64,000 bases of DNA from Bacillus mesophilus (GCF_011008845.1 NZ_JAAIWM010000001.1:124001-188000), one strand, 5' to 3'. Positions 1 through 9,339 are shown, counted from the stretch's first letter. Numbers and translations are program-made. The notes: a model not told the origin generated them from the sequence alone.

Positions 1-315
1 TGCTCCAATGAAGCCTATTGTATAGCTTACTTGAATTGCAACATTCGGGTGTGGAAACTTCTCAGCCAAGTCATTTTTGTGAACTGTTGTAACAGTTGGT
101 GTTGTAATTTCTACCTTTTGATTTAATAGAGTAGACAAAGCAGTAGCAGAGCTACCGAAAGAGATGTTACCAATCTCCCCTAACGCATCCTGTTCCATCG
201 GAGACAAGTGTTCCTCAGACGGGGACTGCCCAGTTAGATGATCATCATCTTGATCGTCATTTCCCCTTAATAAAGCATCGATTTCATCTTGTGATAGCAT
301 GTCATTATTCATCAT
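1..315 (-). CDS. fliY: Flagellar motor switch phosphatase FliY, N-terminal part (cut by window edge)
   Basis: The first 105 codons are present and the rest lies beyond base 1. FliY is part of the switch (C-ring) of Gram-positive flagella and dephosphorylates CheY-P. The N-terminus carries the short LSQDEIDALL segment shared with FliM, the CheY-P binding peptide. It is followed by a CheC-type signature, EIGNISFGSSA, near residues 45-55, whose Glu and Asn are the catalytic pair in the family. Tandem ATGs lie at 315 and 312, about 5 nt after an AAGGGGGGG SD. The gene overlaps the end of fliM by 11 bases, which suggests coupled translation. Confidence 0.93.
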   Translation of the reverse strand, partial: MMNNDMLSQDEIDALLRGNDDQDDDHLTGQSPSEEHLSPMEQDALGEIGNISFGSSATALSTLLNQKVEITTPTVTTVHKNDLAEKFPHPNVAIQVSYTIGFIGA

Positions 316-1300
316 CTGTCCCCCCCTTGTATTGGTCTATTATTTGAACAGCCAGCTTTTTATTTACTTTACCTGGTTGCCCAATAAATTTCGGTTCATT
401 ACCAACCGTAATAACAATTGGTGAATTAATTTCGTTATCTAGTTGGATAACATCTCCTACAGATAACTGCAGGAATTCATTAATTGAAATCTCAGAACTT
501 CCGAGTTGCGCACTAATTGGCAGATCTGCTAATCGAATGCTTTTCTCAAGTAATTCAAGTTCCTGTGGTTCTCTTACCTTTTTTGTCGTTTGCATCCAAT
601 AATGAACCGAAAGTTTAGGCATAATTGGTTCGAGGACAACATGAGGAATACAAATGTTGATCATTCCACTCGAATCACCAATTTGAGTATTCAAAGAGAT
701 CACAACGACCGTCTCATTGGGTGAAACCATTTGCAGGAATTGTGGGTTCACTTCTAATTCCGTTAATATGGGTTCAATTTCCGCAATAGAGGACCAGGCC
801 TCTTTCAAGTTCTCAACTGCATTTTCAAATAACTGCGACATTAGCTTAGTTTCGATTTCAGTTAAATTTTCTACCTTATTTAAACTTACTCCACGTCCTC
901 CTAGCACACGATCTAACATGGCATAAGCGATATTCGGATTAATTTCCATAATTATTCTTCCATCTAGTGGAGGAACCTCAAAAACATTAAGAATTGTCAT
1001 CTTCGGAATTGATCTAACAAATTCTTCGTATGGTATTTGGTCAGCGGATGCAACCGATATCTGGACGTACGTTCTCAATTTTGCTGAGAAGTATGTCGTC
1101 AATAATCGTGCAAAGTTTTCATGAATCCTTGTTAAACTTCGGATTTGGTCTTTCGAGAAACGTAACGCTCTTCTAAAGTCGTAGGATCTAACCTTTCTTT
1201 CAGATTGCTCCTTCTTTAGTTCTTCAGCGTTCATTTCACCAGTTGATATTGCGGAGAGCAGGGCATCTATTTCACTTTGTGATAAAACTTCTCCTGACAA
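305..1300 (-). CDS. fliM: Flagellar motor switch protein FliM
   Basis: FliM is a C-ring component that binds CheY-P and sets rotation direction. The protein begins MSGEVLSQSEIDALLS, where the EIDALL stretch is the CheY-P binding peptide. A CheC-like middle domain and a C-terminal SpoA/FliN-like domain follow. The longest ORF starts at a GTG at 1309, but that GTG lies inside the SD (AGAGGAGGTG). The TTG at 1300 has correct spacing and gives the family N-terminus, so 331 residues is the likely length. It lies between fliL and fliY in the flagellar operon and overlaps fliY. Confidence 0.97.
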   Translation of the reverse strand: MSGEVLSQSEIDALLSAISTGEMNAEELKKEQSERKVRSYDFRRALRFSKDQIRSLTRIHENFARLLTTYFSAKLRTYVQISVASADQIPYEEFVRSIPKMTILNVFEVPPLDGRIIMEINPNIAYAMLDRVLGGRGVSLNKVENLTEIETKLMSQLFENAVENLKEAWSSIAEIEPILTELEVNPQFLQMVSPNETVVVISLNTQIGDSSGMINICIPHVVLEPIMPKLSVHYWMQTTKKVREPQELELLEKSIRLADLPISAQLGSSEISINEFLQLSVGDVIQLDNEINSPIVITVGNEPKFIGQPGKVNKKLAVQIIDQYKGGTDDE

Positions 1301-1339
1301 AAAGTTCACCTCCTCTTAACATTTCCATTTTTAATCAGA

Positions 1340-1777
1340 TTATTGAAGAACAAAGGAGGTCGTATAAACTCTTATGATTTGACCTTCCTGCATAAGTCCA
1401 TTCGCCTGATCTTTGATCATATTCTCCAAATTAAGTATTCCATCTTTGCCTTTAAATTGATCTGATGTCATTTCTGATAATTCCTGAATTATGATGTTAT
1501 TCATTTGAAAATCACGCTTGGCTAGCTCTTCCTTTGCTTTAACGCTATCAGTTTGAATTTTAAATTGAATTCTGACAAATTCACCATCCAGAAGATTAGT
1601 TGTTATTTCTGGTACGTCAACCGAATACTCAATGATTTCATCGATTGTTGGCTCAATGGGTCCTTCTTTACTTTCTTCCCCTGTAAATTTCAAAAGAACA
1701 ATCAAAGCGACTGCCCCAATCAGGAGGATTGTTAATATAATGATTGTCATAGTTATGAGGGCTTTCTTGTTCTTCAT
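1340..1777 (-). CDS. fliL: Flagellar basal body-associated protein FliL
   Basis: The protein has 145 residues. A short basic N-terminus is followed by one membrane helix (about residues 7-30) and an extracytoplasmic domain ending in the family's typical IRVYTTSFVLQ. FliL is a single-pass inner-membrane protein that surrounds stators and supports motor torque and swarming in other bacteria. Its ATG follows the swrD stop within 3 nt, and the SD (AAGGAGAG) lies in the last swrD codons, so the two are probably translationally coupled. Assignment rests on domain layout and operon position. Confidence 0.93.
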   Translation of the reverse strand: MKNKKALITMTIIILTILLIGAVALIVLLKFTGEESKEGPIEPTIDEIIEYSVDVPEITTNLLDGEFVRIQFKIQTDSVKAKEELAKRDFQMNNIIIQELSEMTSDQFKGKDGILNLENMIKDQANGLMQEGQIIRVYTTSFVLQ

Positions 1778-1779
1778 TT

Positions 1780-1998
1780 TTATAAACTCTCCTTATCAGG
1801 CAATTGCAGTTGTCCTAATATCGAAATTTGACGAAAAAAGTCTGTTACTAAGAGAATAACATCATCTTCATTCTCGCGTACAACAATTTTTTTACCATTA
1901 GTTAATGTAATGGTTGTGTCTGGGAATGATTGGATTTGCTCTATGTAGATTGCATTTAAGCTAAAAGAGCTTCCATTTAATCGTGTTAGCTTAATCAT
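1780..1998 (-). CDS. swrD: Flagellar protein SwrD (FlbD family)
   Basis: This small cytoplasmic protein of 72 residues begins MIKLTRLNG, the hallmark N-terminus of the FlbD family. In B. subtilis SwrD raises flagellar motor power and is needed for swarming. It sits between flgE and fliL, the normal place. The ATG at 1998 is well defined by the family N-terminus. The SD (AAGGAGGTG, 2031..2039) is over 30 nt away and is separated from the ATG by a strong hairpin, so initiation is unusual (see the separate entry). Confidence 0.93.
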   Translation of the reverse strand: MIKLTRLNGSSFSLNAIYIEQIQSFPDTTITLTNGKKIVVRENEDDVILLVTDFFRQISILGQLQLPDKESL

Positions 1999-2002
1999 AA
2001 AA

Positions 2003-2033
2003 GTGGGGGCTTATGGCTTAATAAGCCCCCCAC
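2003..2033 (-). promoter_or_regulatory. Hairpin between the SD and start codon of swrD
   Basis: Arms 2003..2014 and 2021..2033 pair over 12 bp (one bulged base, 6-nt loop). On the mRNA the stem starts inside the SD and ends four U residues before the swrD AUG. Folding would bring the AAGGAG part of the SD to within about 4 nt of the AUG. The GC-rich stem plus UUUU could alternatively act as a weak intrinsic terminator after flgE. Both readings come from sequence alone. Confidence 0.7.
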
Positions 2034-2044
2034 CTCCTTACTTA

Positions 2045-2935
2045 TTATCGTTTTAGATTAACAAGCTCTTGTAAGATTTCATCCGATGTTGTGATGATAC
2101 GAGTGTTAGCCTGGAAGCCACGCTGTGTTGTGATCATCTCAGTAAATTCCTCAGAAAGGTCAACATTAGACATTTCTAATGTACCTGCAACGATTGTTCC
2201 TGATCCAGCTTCACCTGGGACACTGAATACAGGCAAACCTGAGTTTGCTGTATCTTTAAATAAATTACCGCCGACTTTTTCAAGACCTCCACTATTTGCA
2301 AATTTAGCAACTTCCAATTGGCCTGCAACTTGAAGATTTCCTAAATTATCAACATAGTTTACTGTTCCATCTGTCCCAATACTAAAGCTTTTAGCATCAG
2401 TTGGGATTTTTATTAATCCTGGAGCATTAGTAATATTACCTGCTCCATCGTCATGAGTCGCTTGTCCTAGAACAAATAATCCATCACCATTTACTACATA
2501 CCCTTCCTTGTCCATGTAAAAGTTACCTGCACGAGTGTAGCTAACATCGGCAGAAGCGGTATAATTTCCAGCGAATTGATTATTATTTAATTTAATTGCA
2601 TCGAAATTCTCCGTTAGTGTACCTAGCATAAAAAACCCATCACCTGAAAGTGCTAAATCTAGTGAACGTCCTGTAGTCTGTAAGCTTCCTTGTGTATGCA
2701 CAGAGTCGATTGAAGCAAGCTGTGAACCTAATCCGACCTGCTTAGGGTTTACACCCCCACGAGTGTCAGTAGATGCACTCGCACCAGCAATTTGCTGACT
2801 AACAAGGTCTTTAAACATTACTCTTCCCTTTTTATAGCCATAAGTATTTACGTTTGCGATATTATTTCCTATTACATCAAGTTTTGTTTGGAAATTTTTC
2901 ATACCCGAGATACCTGAATACATTGAACGTAACAT
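2045..2935 (-). CDS. flgE: Flagellar hook protein FlgE (FlgE/F/G family)
   Basis: The protein has 296 residues. Its N-terminal rod motif MLRSMYSGISGMKNFQ is followed by LDVIGNNIANVNT, and the C-terminus ends in the paired helix typical of axial proteins (MITTQRGFQANTRII, LQELVNL). These heptad-rich ends pack in the hook core, and the middle forms the surface. The gene in this operon position was once called flgG in B. subtilis and is now named flgE. FlgD, encoded upstream, caps its assembly. The ATG is preceded by GAGGGGAAAT. FlgE versus FlgG naming is decided by context. Confidence 0.93.
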   Translation of the reverse strand: MLRSMYSGISGMKNFQTKLDVIGNNIANVNTYGYKKGRVMFKDLVSQQIAGASASTDTRGGVNPKQVGLGSQLASIDSVHTQGSLQTTGRSLDLALSGDGFFMLGTLTENFDAIKLNNNQFAGNYTASADVSYTRAGNFYMDKEGYVVNGDGLFVLGQATHDDGAGNITNAPGLIKIPTDAKSFSIGTDGTVNYVDNLGNLQVAGQLEVAKFANSGGLEKVGGNLFKDTANSGLPVFSVPGEAGSGTIVAGTLEMSNVDLSEEFTEMITTQRGFQANTRIITTSDEILQELVNLKR

Positions 2936-3004
2936 TAATTATTTCCCCTCTCTTTTATGGTTGCTTCAATCAGTCCACAACCTTGGCCTCCTAATCGGTC
3001 CAGC

Positions 3005-3370
3005 CTATAATAAAATGGTTCCATTGATATTGGTGAAAATTTGAGAGCTTGCTTCTTCTCGGTCCATTGCAGTAATCACCGTATTATTCTTTGTATTAAC
3101 GATTAATGCAGCTTCTTCCATCACTACCAAGGAATCTATTATTCCTTTACCTTTTGCTTCAATCATCTTTTCGTGTAACTTTGTCCAGCTTTCTTCAGCA
3201 ATTTCTATTTTTCGCTCTTGCAAACGTTTTTGAGCATGCTTGCTTATTTTGATACCAACAACCTCTTGTAGCACATCTTTAAAGCTTGGAGTATTTTCTT
3301 TATTTGTTTGAAGCTTCTTATGCTTTAATGATAGAGGGTGGTGGGATATTTGATGTATCCGATGATCCAT
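3005..3370 (-). CDS. Flagellar operon protein, TIGR02530-like
   Basis: A soluble basic protein of 121 residues, encoded between flgD and flgE. The region KISKHAQKRLQERKIE (about residues 43-58), followed by a predicted mixed alpha/beta segment ending near GTILL, resembles the short flagellar operon proteins grouped as TIGR02530. Their molecular role is not established. There is no signal peptide or membrane segment. The SD is AGAGAGGAG upstream of the ATG. Position suggests a role in hook assembly, but this is inference only. Confidence 0.82.
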   Translation of the reverse strand: MDHRIHQISHHPLSLKHKKLQTNKENTPSFKDVLQEVVGIKISKHAQKRLQERKIEIAEESWTKLHEKMIEAKGKGIIDSLVVMEEAALIVNTKNNTVITAMDREEASSQIFTNINGTILL

Positions 3371-3385
3371 ACACCTAACTCCTCT

Positions 3386-3838
3386 CTAGTTTGAAGCAGG
3401 GCTTGTAATTTTTGTTAGAGCATTCGGTAAAATTGTTGTTCCATCTTCCATCTCTAACTGTACCTCTAAGTTCTTTTGATAGATTGATTTAACTATTCCT
3501 TGCTTTGATTCGATAATTTCGTTACCATTTTCGTCCACGGATTTCGAAGTAAATTCAACTTGTTTTCCAATCATCTCACTGTATTTCATGATGTTATCTG
3601 ATTTTTGACTTGTGATAAACTGCTCGAGCATCTTGTTCATATTTGTCATCTGCTCTAAAGATGTAAATGTAGCCATTTGCGCAATAAAATCTTTGTCTTG
3701 CATCGGATTCATCGGGTCTTGATTTTGAAGCTGAGTCATTAAAATTCTCAGAAAATCATCCTTACCCATAACATCACTTTTGCTCTTTTGCACAGCTTGA
3801 TTTTTCAAATATAAGGTTGGATCTAAATTAATGGTCAT
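3386..3838 (-). CDS. flgD: Flagellar hook assembly scaffold protein FlgD
   Basis: FlgD forms the cap under which hook subunits polymerise. The 150-residue protein has the conserved N-terminal FlgD block ([40 protein letters not shown]). It lacks the C-terminal tudor/FnIII-like domains of the longer enterobacterial protein and ends with a short beta-rich segment, which is usual for Bacillus. It starts at the ATG after AGGTGAGAAG, 8 nt downstream of fliK. This is the gene called ylxG/flgD in B. subtilis. Confidence 0.95.
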   Translation of the reverse strand: MTINLDPTLYLKNQAVQKSKSDVMGKDDFLRILMTQLQNQDPMNPMQDKDFIAQMATFTSLEQMTNMNKMLEQFITSQKSDNIMKYSEMIGKQVEFTSKSVDENGNEIIESKQGIVKSIYQKNLEVQLEMEDGTTILPNALTKITSPASN

Positions 3839-3846
3839 CTTCTCAC

Positions 3847-5148
3847 CTACACTTCAATATTCATTAGCTCCTCATGAAGAGTTTCTTCAAAAGTTGCTTC
3901 ATTTTGCTGATCATTCTGTTTATCTTCCTTACTACTCGACGACTCATTTCCTTGCTGACGACCATCCTTGTTTAACGAACGGTCAAACTCCTGTTGTAAT
4001 GTTTGAGAGTTGATAATCTCTAGTTTTTCGACTTGTATGTTTTGACCTGCAAACGCATTTTTTAATCCCTGAAGCTGTGATTCTAGCATTTCTTTAGCAG
4101 CAGCTGTTGTTGCCACCATTCTCGCTGTTAAAACACCATTTTGTTGAAGCAGTTCTACCCTTAGCTGCCCCAGGTGTTCAGGATATAGCTTGATAAGGAG
4201 CTTCATTCCTCCGTTTACATTTTGCAGAGAGGTTTTTGCTAGAATACTTTGAAATTCTTTTATAAATTGTTCTTGATTAGCTGCTTTCGTTCCACCTTGC
4301 TCTATAAATAAAGCAAATTGTTGGGCGCGATTTAAATTTGTTTGTGGTTCGACCCCCATACCCAAGCCCTTAGGATTCGTATCTTGTAGTACATTACTTT
4401 TAACACTTTCTTCACGATGGACTGTTCGCTGAAACAAAAGTCGTAAATAATTCATTTTTTGACTTTCATCTGTAGCCAGAGGATTTTTGCCAGTTAACTT
4501 TGTATGAATACTTGATAGAAATTGCTGTAACTCCTCAGTAACTTTCGGTTGATTTGAAAATACCTGATTCGAAGCTTGTCCATCCTGAGTAAGCTTATGA
4601 AGCTGAGCATTTACCTGCTGAAAGAAAGTAAGTAGTGCATCCTTTGAAGAAACATCAAGTTTCACGTCTTTTGTTTGCTGGTGTGTGTAGATAAGCCCAG
4701 CTAATAAATTTTCTAATGGTATGTTTTCAGAAGCACCCATTAATTCTTGCAAACTAGTACCGGATTCAAAAAGGGCCTGAAGCTTCTTAACAAGCTCTTC
4801 CGGAAGGATAGTAAGCAGAGAAGATGTGTCTTGATTTAGCATTTCTACTGTTAGTTCATCAGGAAGTTCTCCAGTTGCAATCAGCTGTTCGACCGCTTCC
4901 ATAAGTTTTTCAACGGAAGCCACTCGATCTACGGAATTTGTTTCAGCAGAAAAAGGTACAAACACTTGATTTTCCTCTACAGATTTTAGTTCCTGATCAG
5001 GTTGCTTCTGGTTGCCATTTGTTTTTTGTTGAACTTCTTTATTCAACATAGAAGCAAAATGGCTCGATGTTCGTTCTGATTGCTTTTGACTAGCTTTAGA
5101 GGATATCTCTAATCCTTTATTCATCACATTGATTCCAGACATATTCAC
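3847..5148 (-). CDS. fliK: Flagellar hook-length control protein FliK
   Basis: A protein of 433 residues rich in Gln and Ser, with a long low-complexity N-terminal two-thirds. A compact FliK C-terminal domain lies at about residues 310-390 ([20 protein letters not shown] then a conserved helix [13 protein letters not shown]). FliK acts as a secreted ruler, and its C-domain triggers the FlhB export switch. The tail is again low complexity ([13 protein letters not shown]). It starts at GTG 5148 after GGGAGGTGA; the spacing fits. The N-terminal region diverges fast in this family. Confidence 0.93.
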   Translation of the reverse strand: MNMSGINVMNKGLEISSKASQKQSERTSSHFASMLNKEVQQKTNGNQKQPDQELKSVEENQVFVPFSAETNSVDRVASVEKLMEAVEQLIATGELPDELTVEMLNQDTSSLLTILPEELVKKLQALFESGTSLQELMGASENIPLENLLAGLIYTHQQTKDVKLDVSSKDALLTFFQQVNAQLHKLTQDGQASNQVFSNQPKVTEELQQFLSSIHTKLTGKNPLATDESQKMNYLRLLFQRTVHREESVKSNVLQDTNPKGLGMGVEPQTNLNRAQQFALFIEQGGTKAANQEQFIKEFQSILAKTSLQNVNGGMKLLIKLYPEHLGQLRVELLQQNGVLTARMVATTAAAKEMLESQLQGLKNAFAGQNIQVEKLEIINSQTLQQEFDRSLNKDGRQQGNESSSSKEDKQNDQQNEATFEETLHEELMNIEV

Positions 5149-5174
5149 TATTGTTCACCTCCCTTCAAAATACC

Positions 5175-5765
5175 TTACGATTCATTTGCTAATAGTTCAG
5201 TGAATCGAGCAGCTTCGGCTGGTTCCATTTTTTCTAGGATGGGACCAAGAGTATCAGTGGATAATGTCTTTAAAATAGTGAGTGCTTCTTGATCTTCCAA
5301 CTCAGTTAAAATAGCAGCTGCATTTTTTGCAGACATAGATCCATAAATTTCCGATAATCCACCTAGTGTTTGTTCTTTGTCTTGTTGCTGTTGGTCTATT
5401 GTTTTTAATTCTTCATTCAATCTATCGATTTGCGTTTGAAGGTCAATTATCTTTCCTTCTTTCTCTTCTGCTTCTTTCTCAAGTTGTTCTACTATTGCTA
5501 ATTGTTCATTATTAAGAGCCTCTAAATCTTTAACATCTTGTCGAAGCTTTGCTTCTAGATTGATTTCTCCTTCTTCAGCAGGAATCAAGCTTGATACACC
5601 GGGAATAAATTGACCATATTTCTTAGCAGCTCCTTCGATATCATAGCCAGCAAATGTTAGAACTATAGCAGAGACAACAACCGCAAAGAGAAGTGGGATT
5701 ACCCCAGCAAAAAGAAACCATTGAAATTTATTTGCTAGTTTGGATTCATTTTCTTTAAGTTCCAC
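5175..5765 (-). CDS. ylxF: YlxF-like flagellar operon protein (MgtE-N/MotE-like)
   Basis: The protein has 196 residues. One N-terminal membrane helix (about residues 16-39) is followed by a long coiled coil (about 70-135, rich in Glu, Gln and Leu). A C-terminal helical domain contains SAKNAAAILTELEDQEALTIL and KMEPAEAARFTELL, the MgtE N-terminal-like/FliG-M-like repeat. This is the layout of YlxF in B. subtilis and resembles MotE stator chaperones. It sits between fliJ and fliK. Start is GTG, preceded by TTAGGTGATCAG. Confidence 0.88.
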   Translation of the reverse strand: MELKENESKLANKFQWFLFAGVIPLLFAVVVSAIVLTFAGYDIEGAAKKYGQFIPGVSSLIPAEEGEINLEAKLRQDVKDLEALNNEQLAIVEQLEKEAEEKEGKIIDLQTQIDRLNEELKTIDQQQQDKEQTLGGLSEIYGSMSAKNAAAILTELEDQEALTILKTLSTDTLGPILEKMEPAEAARFTELLANES

Positions 5766-5773
5766 CTGATCAC

Positions 5774-6217
5774 CTAACTTCCTCTGTTCATAAATTGTTG
5801 GATCGATATTTCATCCATCAATCTATTATCATCTGCATTGACCAATTCTTTGTAATGCGAATATTGTTTCTCTTTAATTTTTTCATACTTCTTTACTTCA
5901 ATATTTTTTTCTAATAGTTGCTGCTCTTGCTCAGTCATTTTTTGTCTAGCGTTAAAAACTAGGTTTTGATAATGAAGAATCGTTTTTTCTAAGTTGGTTA
6001 TAAACTGCTGATGGTGTCTTAATTCTTGGACATTTAGACCAGTAGATATTTTTCTTAGTTGATTAGCTTCTAGTTCTTCCTTTTGTTTAAGGGAATGGTA
6101 CAGCTTCTCAGCAACTTCTTCAAATTTTCGGACACATTGCTGATAAAGTTCCTGAGCACGTTCCTTTTCAGTTTCCTTGATTGAAAGTATTTTCTGAAAT
6201 TTATATGAAAAACTCAT
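5774..6217 (-). CDS. fliJ: Flagellar export chaperone FliJ
   Basis: An almost wholly helical, highly charged protein of 147 residues, predicted as a two-stranded coiled coil throughout. FliJ is the central stalk-like subunit of the FliH-FliI-FliJ export ATPase and links it to FlhA. The N-terminus SYKFQKILSIKETEKERAQ fits the family start. It lies 3 nt after the fliI stop codon, and its ATG follows GGTGGGTAATTT. Sequence conservation in FliJ is low, so identity rests on the N-terminal motif, coiled coil and operon order. Confidence 0.93.
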   Translation of the reverse strand: MSFSYKFQKILSIKETEKERAQELYQQCVRKFEEVAEKLYHSLKQKEELEANQLRKISTGLNVQELRHHQQFITNLEKTILHYQNLVFNARQKMTEQEQQLLEKNIEVKKYEKIKEKQYSHYKELVNADDNRLMDEISIQQFMNRGS

Positions 6218-6220
6218 AAA

Positions 6221-7540
6221 TTACCCACCTGTTCCAAGCAGTGATTGTAGCATCTCAATACTCTCGTCTCTTGATATCGGATCATGAGTACCTTGTTTTA
6301 AGAAAGAAATTATTTTTGGATAAAACCGAATTGCTTCATCAATCTCCCGAGAAGAACCACGTTTATATGCCCCAATATTGATTAAATCCTCTGAATTTAT
6401 ATAAGTTGATAAAAGTTCTCTCAACTTTTCTGCAGAGTCTTTGTGTTCTGTTGTGACAATATGGTTCATAACACGACTTATACTATTTAAAACATTAATT
6501 GCCGGAAATTGCCCTTTGTTAGCTAAATTACGGTCAAGCACGAAATGCCCGTCAAGGATCCCACGAACAGTATCAGCAATAGGTTCATTCATATCGTCAC
6601 CATCTACTAGCACAGTATAGAAGGCGGTAATGGTACCATGTTGATTTGTCCCTGTTCTTTCAAGTAGCTTTGGTAATATCGCAAATACAGATGGAGTATA
6701 CCCTTTCGTCGTTGGCGGTTCACCAACAGCTAATCCGATTTCACGTTGTGCCATTGCTACACGTGTTACAGAGTCCATCATAAGCATGACATTTAAACCT
6801 TTATCACGGAAATATTCAGCAATTGCTGTTGCTGTGTATGCACCTTTTATTCTCATTAGTGCGGGTTGATCTGAAGTAGCAACGACAACGATTGATCGTT
6901 TAAGTCCTTCTGGACCTAGGTCTCTCTCAATAAATTCTCTAACCTCTCTACCACGTTCTCCAACTAACGCTATGACATTTAGATCCGCAGTAGTATTTCT
7001 TGCAATCATACCTAACAATGTACTTTTACCTACACCACTACCTGCAAAAATACCAACTCGTTGCCCTTTTCCAACTGTTAAAAGAGAATCAATTACTCGG
7101 ACACCAACATCAATACTCTCATCGATTGTTGGACGCTCCATCGGATTCGGAGGGGATTGATCTGTTCCCACGTTAGAAAGACCTTTGGGTAGCAGACTTC
7201 CATCTAATGGTTGCCCTAATGAATCTAAAACTTTTCCAATTAACCCAGAGCCCACCTTAACCTGAAGGGGCTTTGAAGTAGCCTCAACAATACTACCTGG
7301 GGAAATATCGTTAATATTTGTAAAAGGCATTAGTATGACAAATTCATCGCGAAATCCTACTACTTCCGCTGTTACTTTTCTTTTTTTATTGGTTGTCCCT
7401 ATATGAATGTGACACACATCTCCAATAGAAGCTTCTGGCCCTTGAGATTCAATCATCAATCCTACAACTCTAGCAACTTTACCATAGCGTTTGTAGGAAT
7501 CTAGCATTTCAATTTCATTCAAAAGTTCTATTGCCTTCAT
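6221..7540 (-). CDS. fliI: Flagellum-specific export ATPase FliI
   Basis: FliI is an F1-beta-like hexameric ATPase that energises unfolding and entry of flagellar export substrates at the cytoplasmic face. The Walker A is GIFAGSGVGKST at residues 163-174. The catalytic glutamate motif VGERGREV follows, and the Walker B is VMLMMDSVTR. Full length is 439 residues, normal for the family. The start ATG is 5 nt after fliH and is preceded by GAGGAGGAAT. FliH and FliJ, its regulator and stalk, flank it. Confidence 0.98.
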   Translation of the reverse strand: MKAIELLNEIEMLDSYKRYGKVARVVGLMIESQGPEASIGDVCHIHIGTTNKKRKVTAEVVGFRDEFVILMPFTNINDISPGSIVEATSKPLQVKVGSGLIGKVLDSLGQPLDGSLLPKGLSNVGTDQSPPNPMERPTIDESIDVGVRVIDSLLTVGKGQRVGIFAGSGVGKSTLLGMIARNTTADLNVIALVGERGREVREFIERDLGPEGLKRSIVVVATSDQPALMRIKGAYTATAIAEYFRDKGLNVMLMMDSVTRVAMAQREIGLAVGEPPTTKGYTPSVFAILPKLLERTGTNQHGTITAFYTVLVDGDDMNEPIADTVRGILDGHFVLDRNLANKGQFPAINVLNSISRVMNHIVTTEHKDSAEKLRELLSTYINSEDLINIGAYKRGSSREIDEAIRFYPKIISFLKQGTHDPISRDESIEMLQSLLGTGG

Positions 7541-7545
7541 GGAGT

Positions 7546-8316
7546 TTATTCCTCCTCTATTAACTCAAGAAGCTTTACTTTCAGTTCATTAAGTTGACTG
7601 TCAATACTAGCATCAATCCGTCCAAATGACGATTCAATCAAACAGCCTGTTTCTCTTAGTTCTTCATTTGGATATATATATAAGCTTTTATCTCCGTTAA
7701 AGAGGGCTTTCAATTCGTCTTTTTGAGCTAGTACCATTTCATACATTGAAGGATGAACCATGATATTAATGTCTGTATAGTCTTTTACTTCCTTAATGGC
7801 ATGCTTCACTAATTGAATAAAGTCATCCTTAGTTTCATCTAAATGTACTCTAAGAATCTTCTCTGCCACTTTAATACCAAGCTTTAGAATCGTTTCCTCT
7901 GCTAACTCAACCTGAGAGATATAATCCAGTTTTGCTTGTTCTACAATATGACAGCCTTCTTTGATAATAGCTGAATACTGTTCCACAGCTGCAACTTCCC
8001 CTTGTTGGAAACCAACTTGAAAAGCCTCTGCTTTGACCTCTTCAAATAATTTTTCTTTCTCTGTTTCCCAAGCAAATTTCATTTCGTTAATTTGTTCATT
8101 GATAAGCTGTAGCCTTTGTTTAGCCTCATAGATCATCGCCTCGGATTGACTCTTAGCATTAGCTAGTAGACTTTCTGCTTCTTGACTAGCTTTTACACGT
8201 AAAATTTCAGGAGACTCTTCATCCAGTGATTGTTGAAACACGATTGGTTGTAGCTTGATTACTTTTTTCACTTCATCTTGAGGTGTAGCGTAATGGGATT
8301 TTAATAACCTAGACAA
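7546..8316 (-). CDS. fliH: Flagellar export stator/regulator protein FliH
   Basis: FliH dimers inhibit and position FliI at the export gate. The protein shows a long N-terminal coiled coil (about residues 40-120) and a V-ATPase E-subunit-like C-domain (LKLGIKVAEKILRV). The longest ORF begins at 8343, but the GGAGGAG SD lies downstream of that codon. It is too close to the ATG at 8325 and 9-11 nt from the TTG at 8316 (MSRLLKSHYA). I therefore prefer the TTG, giving 256 residues and an 8-nt overlap with fliG (TTGTCTAG). The ATG at 8325 is the alternative. Confidence 0.92.
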   Translation of the reverse strand: MSRLLKSHYATPQDEVKKVIKLQPIVFQQSLDEESPEILRVKASQEAESLLANAKSQSEAMIYEAKQRLQLINEQINEMKFAWETEKEKLFEEVKAEAFQVGFQQGEVAAVEQYSAIIKEGCHIVEQAKLDYISQVELAEETILKLGIKVAEKILRVHLDETKDDFIQLVKHAIKEVKDYTDINIMVHPSMYEMVLAQKDELKALFNGDKSLYIYPNEELRETGCLIESSFGRIDASIDSQLNELKVKLLELIEEE

Positions 8317-9328
8317 TAATATCATCTCCTCCACCACGTGCAATCACAATCTCACCTGCTTCTTCTAGACGTCTAATAATAGCAACAATTCTAGATTGTG
8401 CTTCTTCTACATCGCGTAAACGAACAGGTCCCATGAATTCCATTTCCTCTTTAAAGGTATCGGCCATACGTTTTGACATGTTGCCGAATACAATCTCTTT
8501 AACTTCTTCGCTAGCCACTTTAAGTGAAAGCATAAGGTCGGCATTCTCAACATCACGAATGACACGTTGAATCGCACGAGAATCTAGTGTTACGATATCC
8601 TCAAATACAAACATACGCTTCTTAATTTCTTCTGCAAGTTCCGGATCTTGAATTTCAAGAGCATCAAGAATGGTTCGTTCCGTACTTCGATCAACTCCGT
8701 TAAGCACTTCTACAACAGCCTCTACGCCACCTGTTTGAGTATAGTCTTGGGTTACAGTTGCAGATAACTTCCTTTCAAGGATTTGTTCCACCTCATTAAT
8801 AACTTCTGGTGATGTACTATCCATGAGAGCAATTCTTCTAGCAATATCTGCTTGCATTTCTTGTGGAAGCTCAGAAAGAATTTGTCCGGCTTGGTTTGGA
8901 TCAAGATACGATAGAACTAGTGATATCGTTTGAGGATGTTCATTTTGAATAAAGTTCAGTATCTGAGCTGGATCTGCTTTTCTTGCAAAATCAAACGGTT
9001 TAACCTGAAGTGAAGAAGTAAGTCGGTTAATAATATTTGCTGCACTTTCAGCACCAAGAGCTTTTTCCAAGACCTGCTTCGCATAGGAAATCCCACCTTG
9101 TGAAATATAGTCCTGTGCAATAGCAATTTGATGGAATTCTTCTAATACCTCATCTTTCGAGCTACCATCAACCTTTCTTACCCCAGATATCTCTAAAGTA
9201 AGTTTCTCTATCTCCTCTTCAGATAGGTGCTTGTAGATTGATGCCGATACATCGGGACCTAACGAGATTAGAAGGATAGCTGCTTTTTGACGGCCTGACA
9301 GTTCGCCCTTGATATCTTTTTTCGCCAT
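8309..9328 (-). CDS. fliG: Flagellar motor switch protein FliG
   Basis: FliG couples the MS ring to the C ring and contacts the stators. The 339 residues match the family. The N-domain (GRQKAAILLISLGPDVSA) binds FliF, the middle domain contains the EHPQTISLVLSYL motif (about residues 123-135), and the C-domain has the torque helix with charged residues (LDSRAIQRVIRDVENADLMLSLK). SD is AGGAGGATAGGAT before the ATG. It precedes fliH with a short overlap at its TAG stop. Confidence 0.98.
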   Translation of the reverse strand: MAKKDIKGELSGRQKAAILLISLGPDVSASIYKHLSEEEIEKLTLEISGVRKVDGSSKDEVLEEFHQIAIAQDYISQGGISYAKQVLEKALGAESAANIINRLTSSLQVKPFDFARKADPAQILNFIQNEHPQTISLVLSYLDPNQAGQILSELPQEMQADIARRIALMDSTSPEVINEVEQILERKLSATVTQDYTQTGGVEAVVEVLNGVDRSTERTILDALEIQDPELAEEIKKRMFVFEDIVTLDSRAIQRVIRDVENADLMLSLKVASEEVKEIVFGNMSKRMADTFKEEMEFMGPVRLRDVEEAQSRIVAIIRRLEEAGEIVIARGGGDDIIV

Positions 9329-9339
9329 ATCCTATCCTC

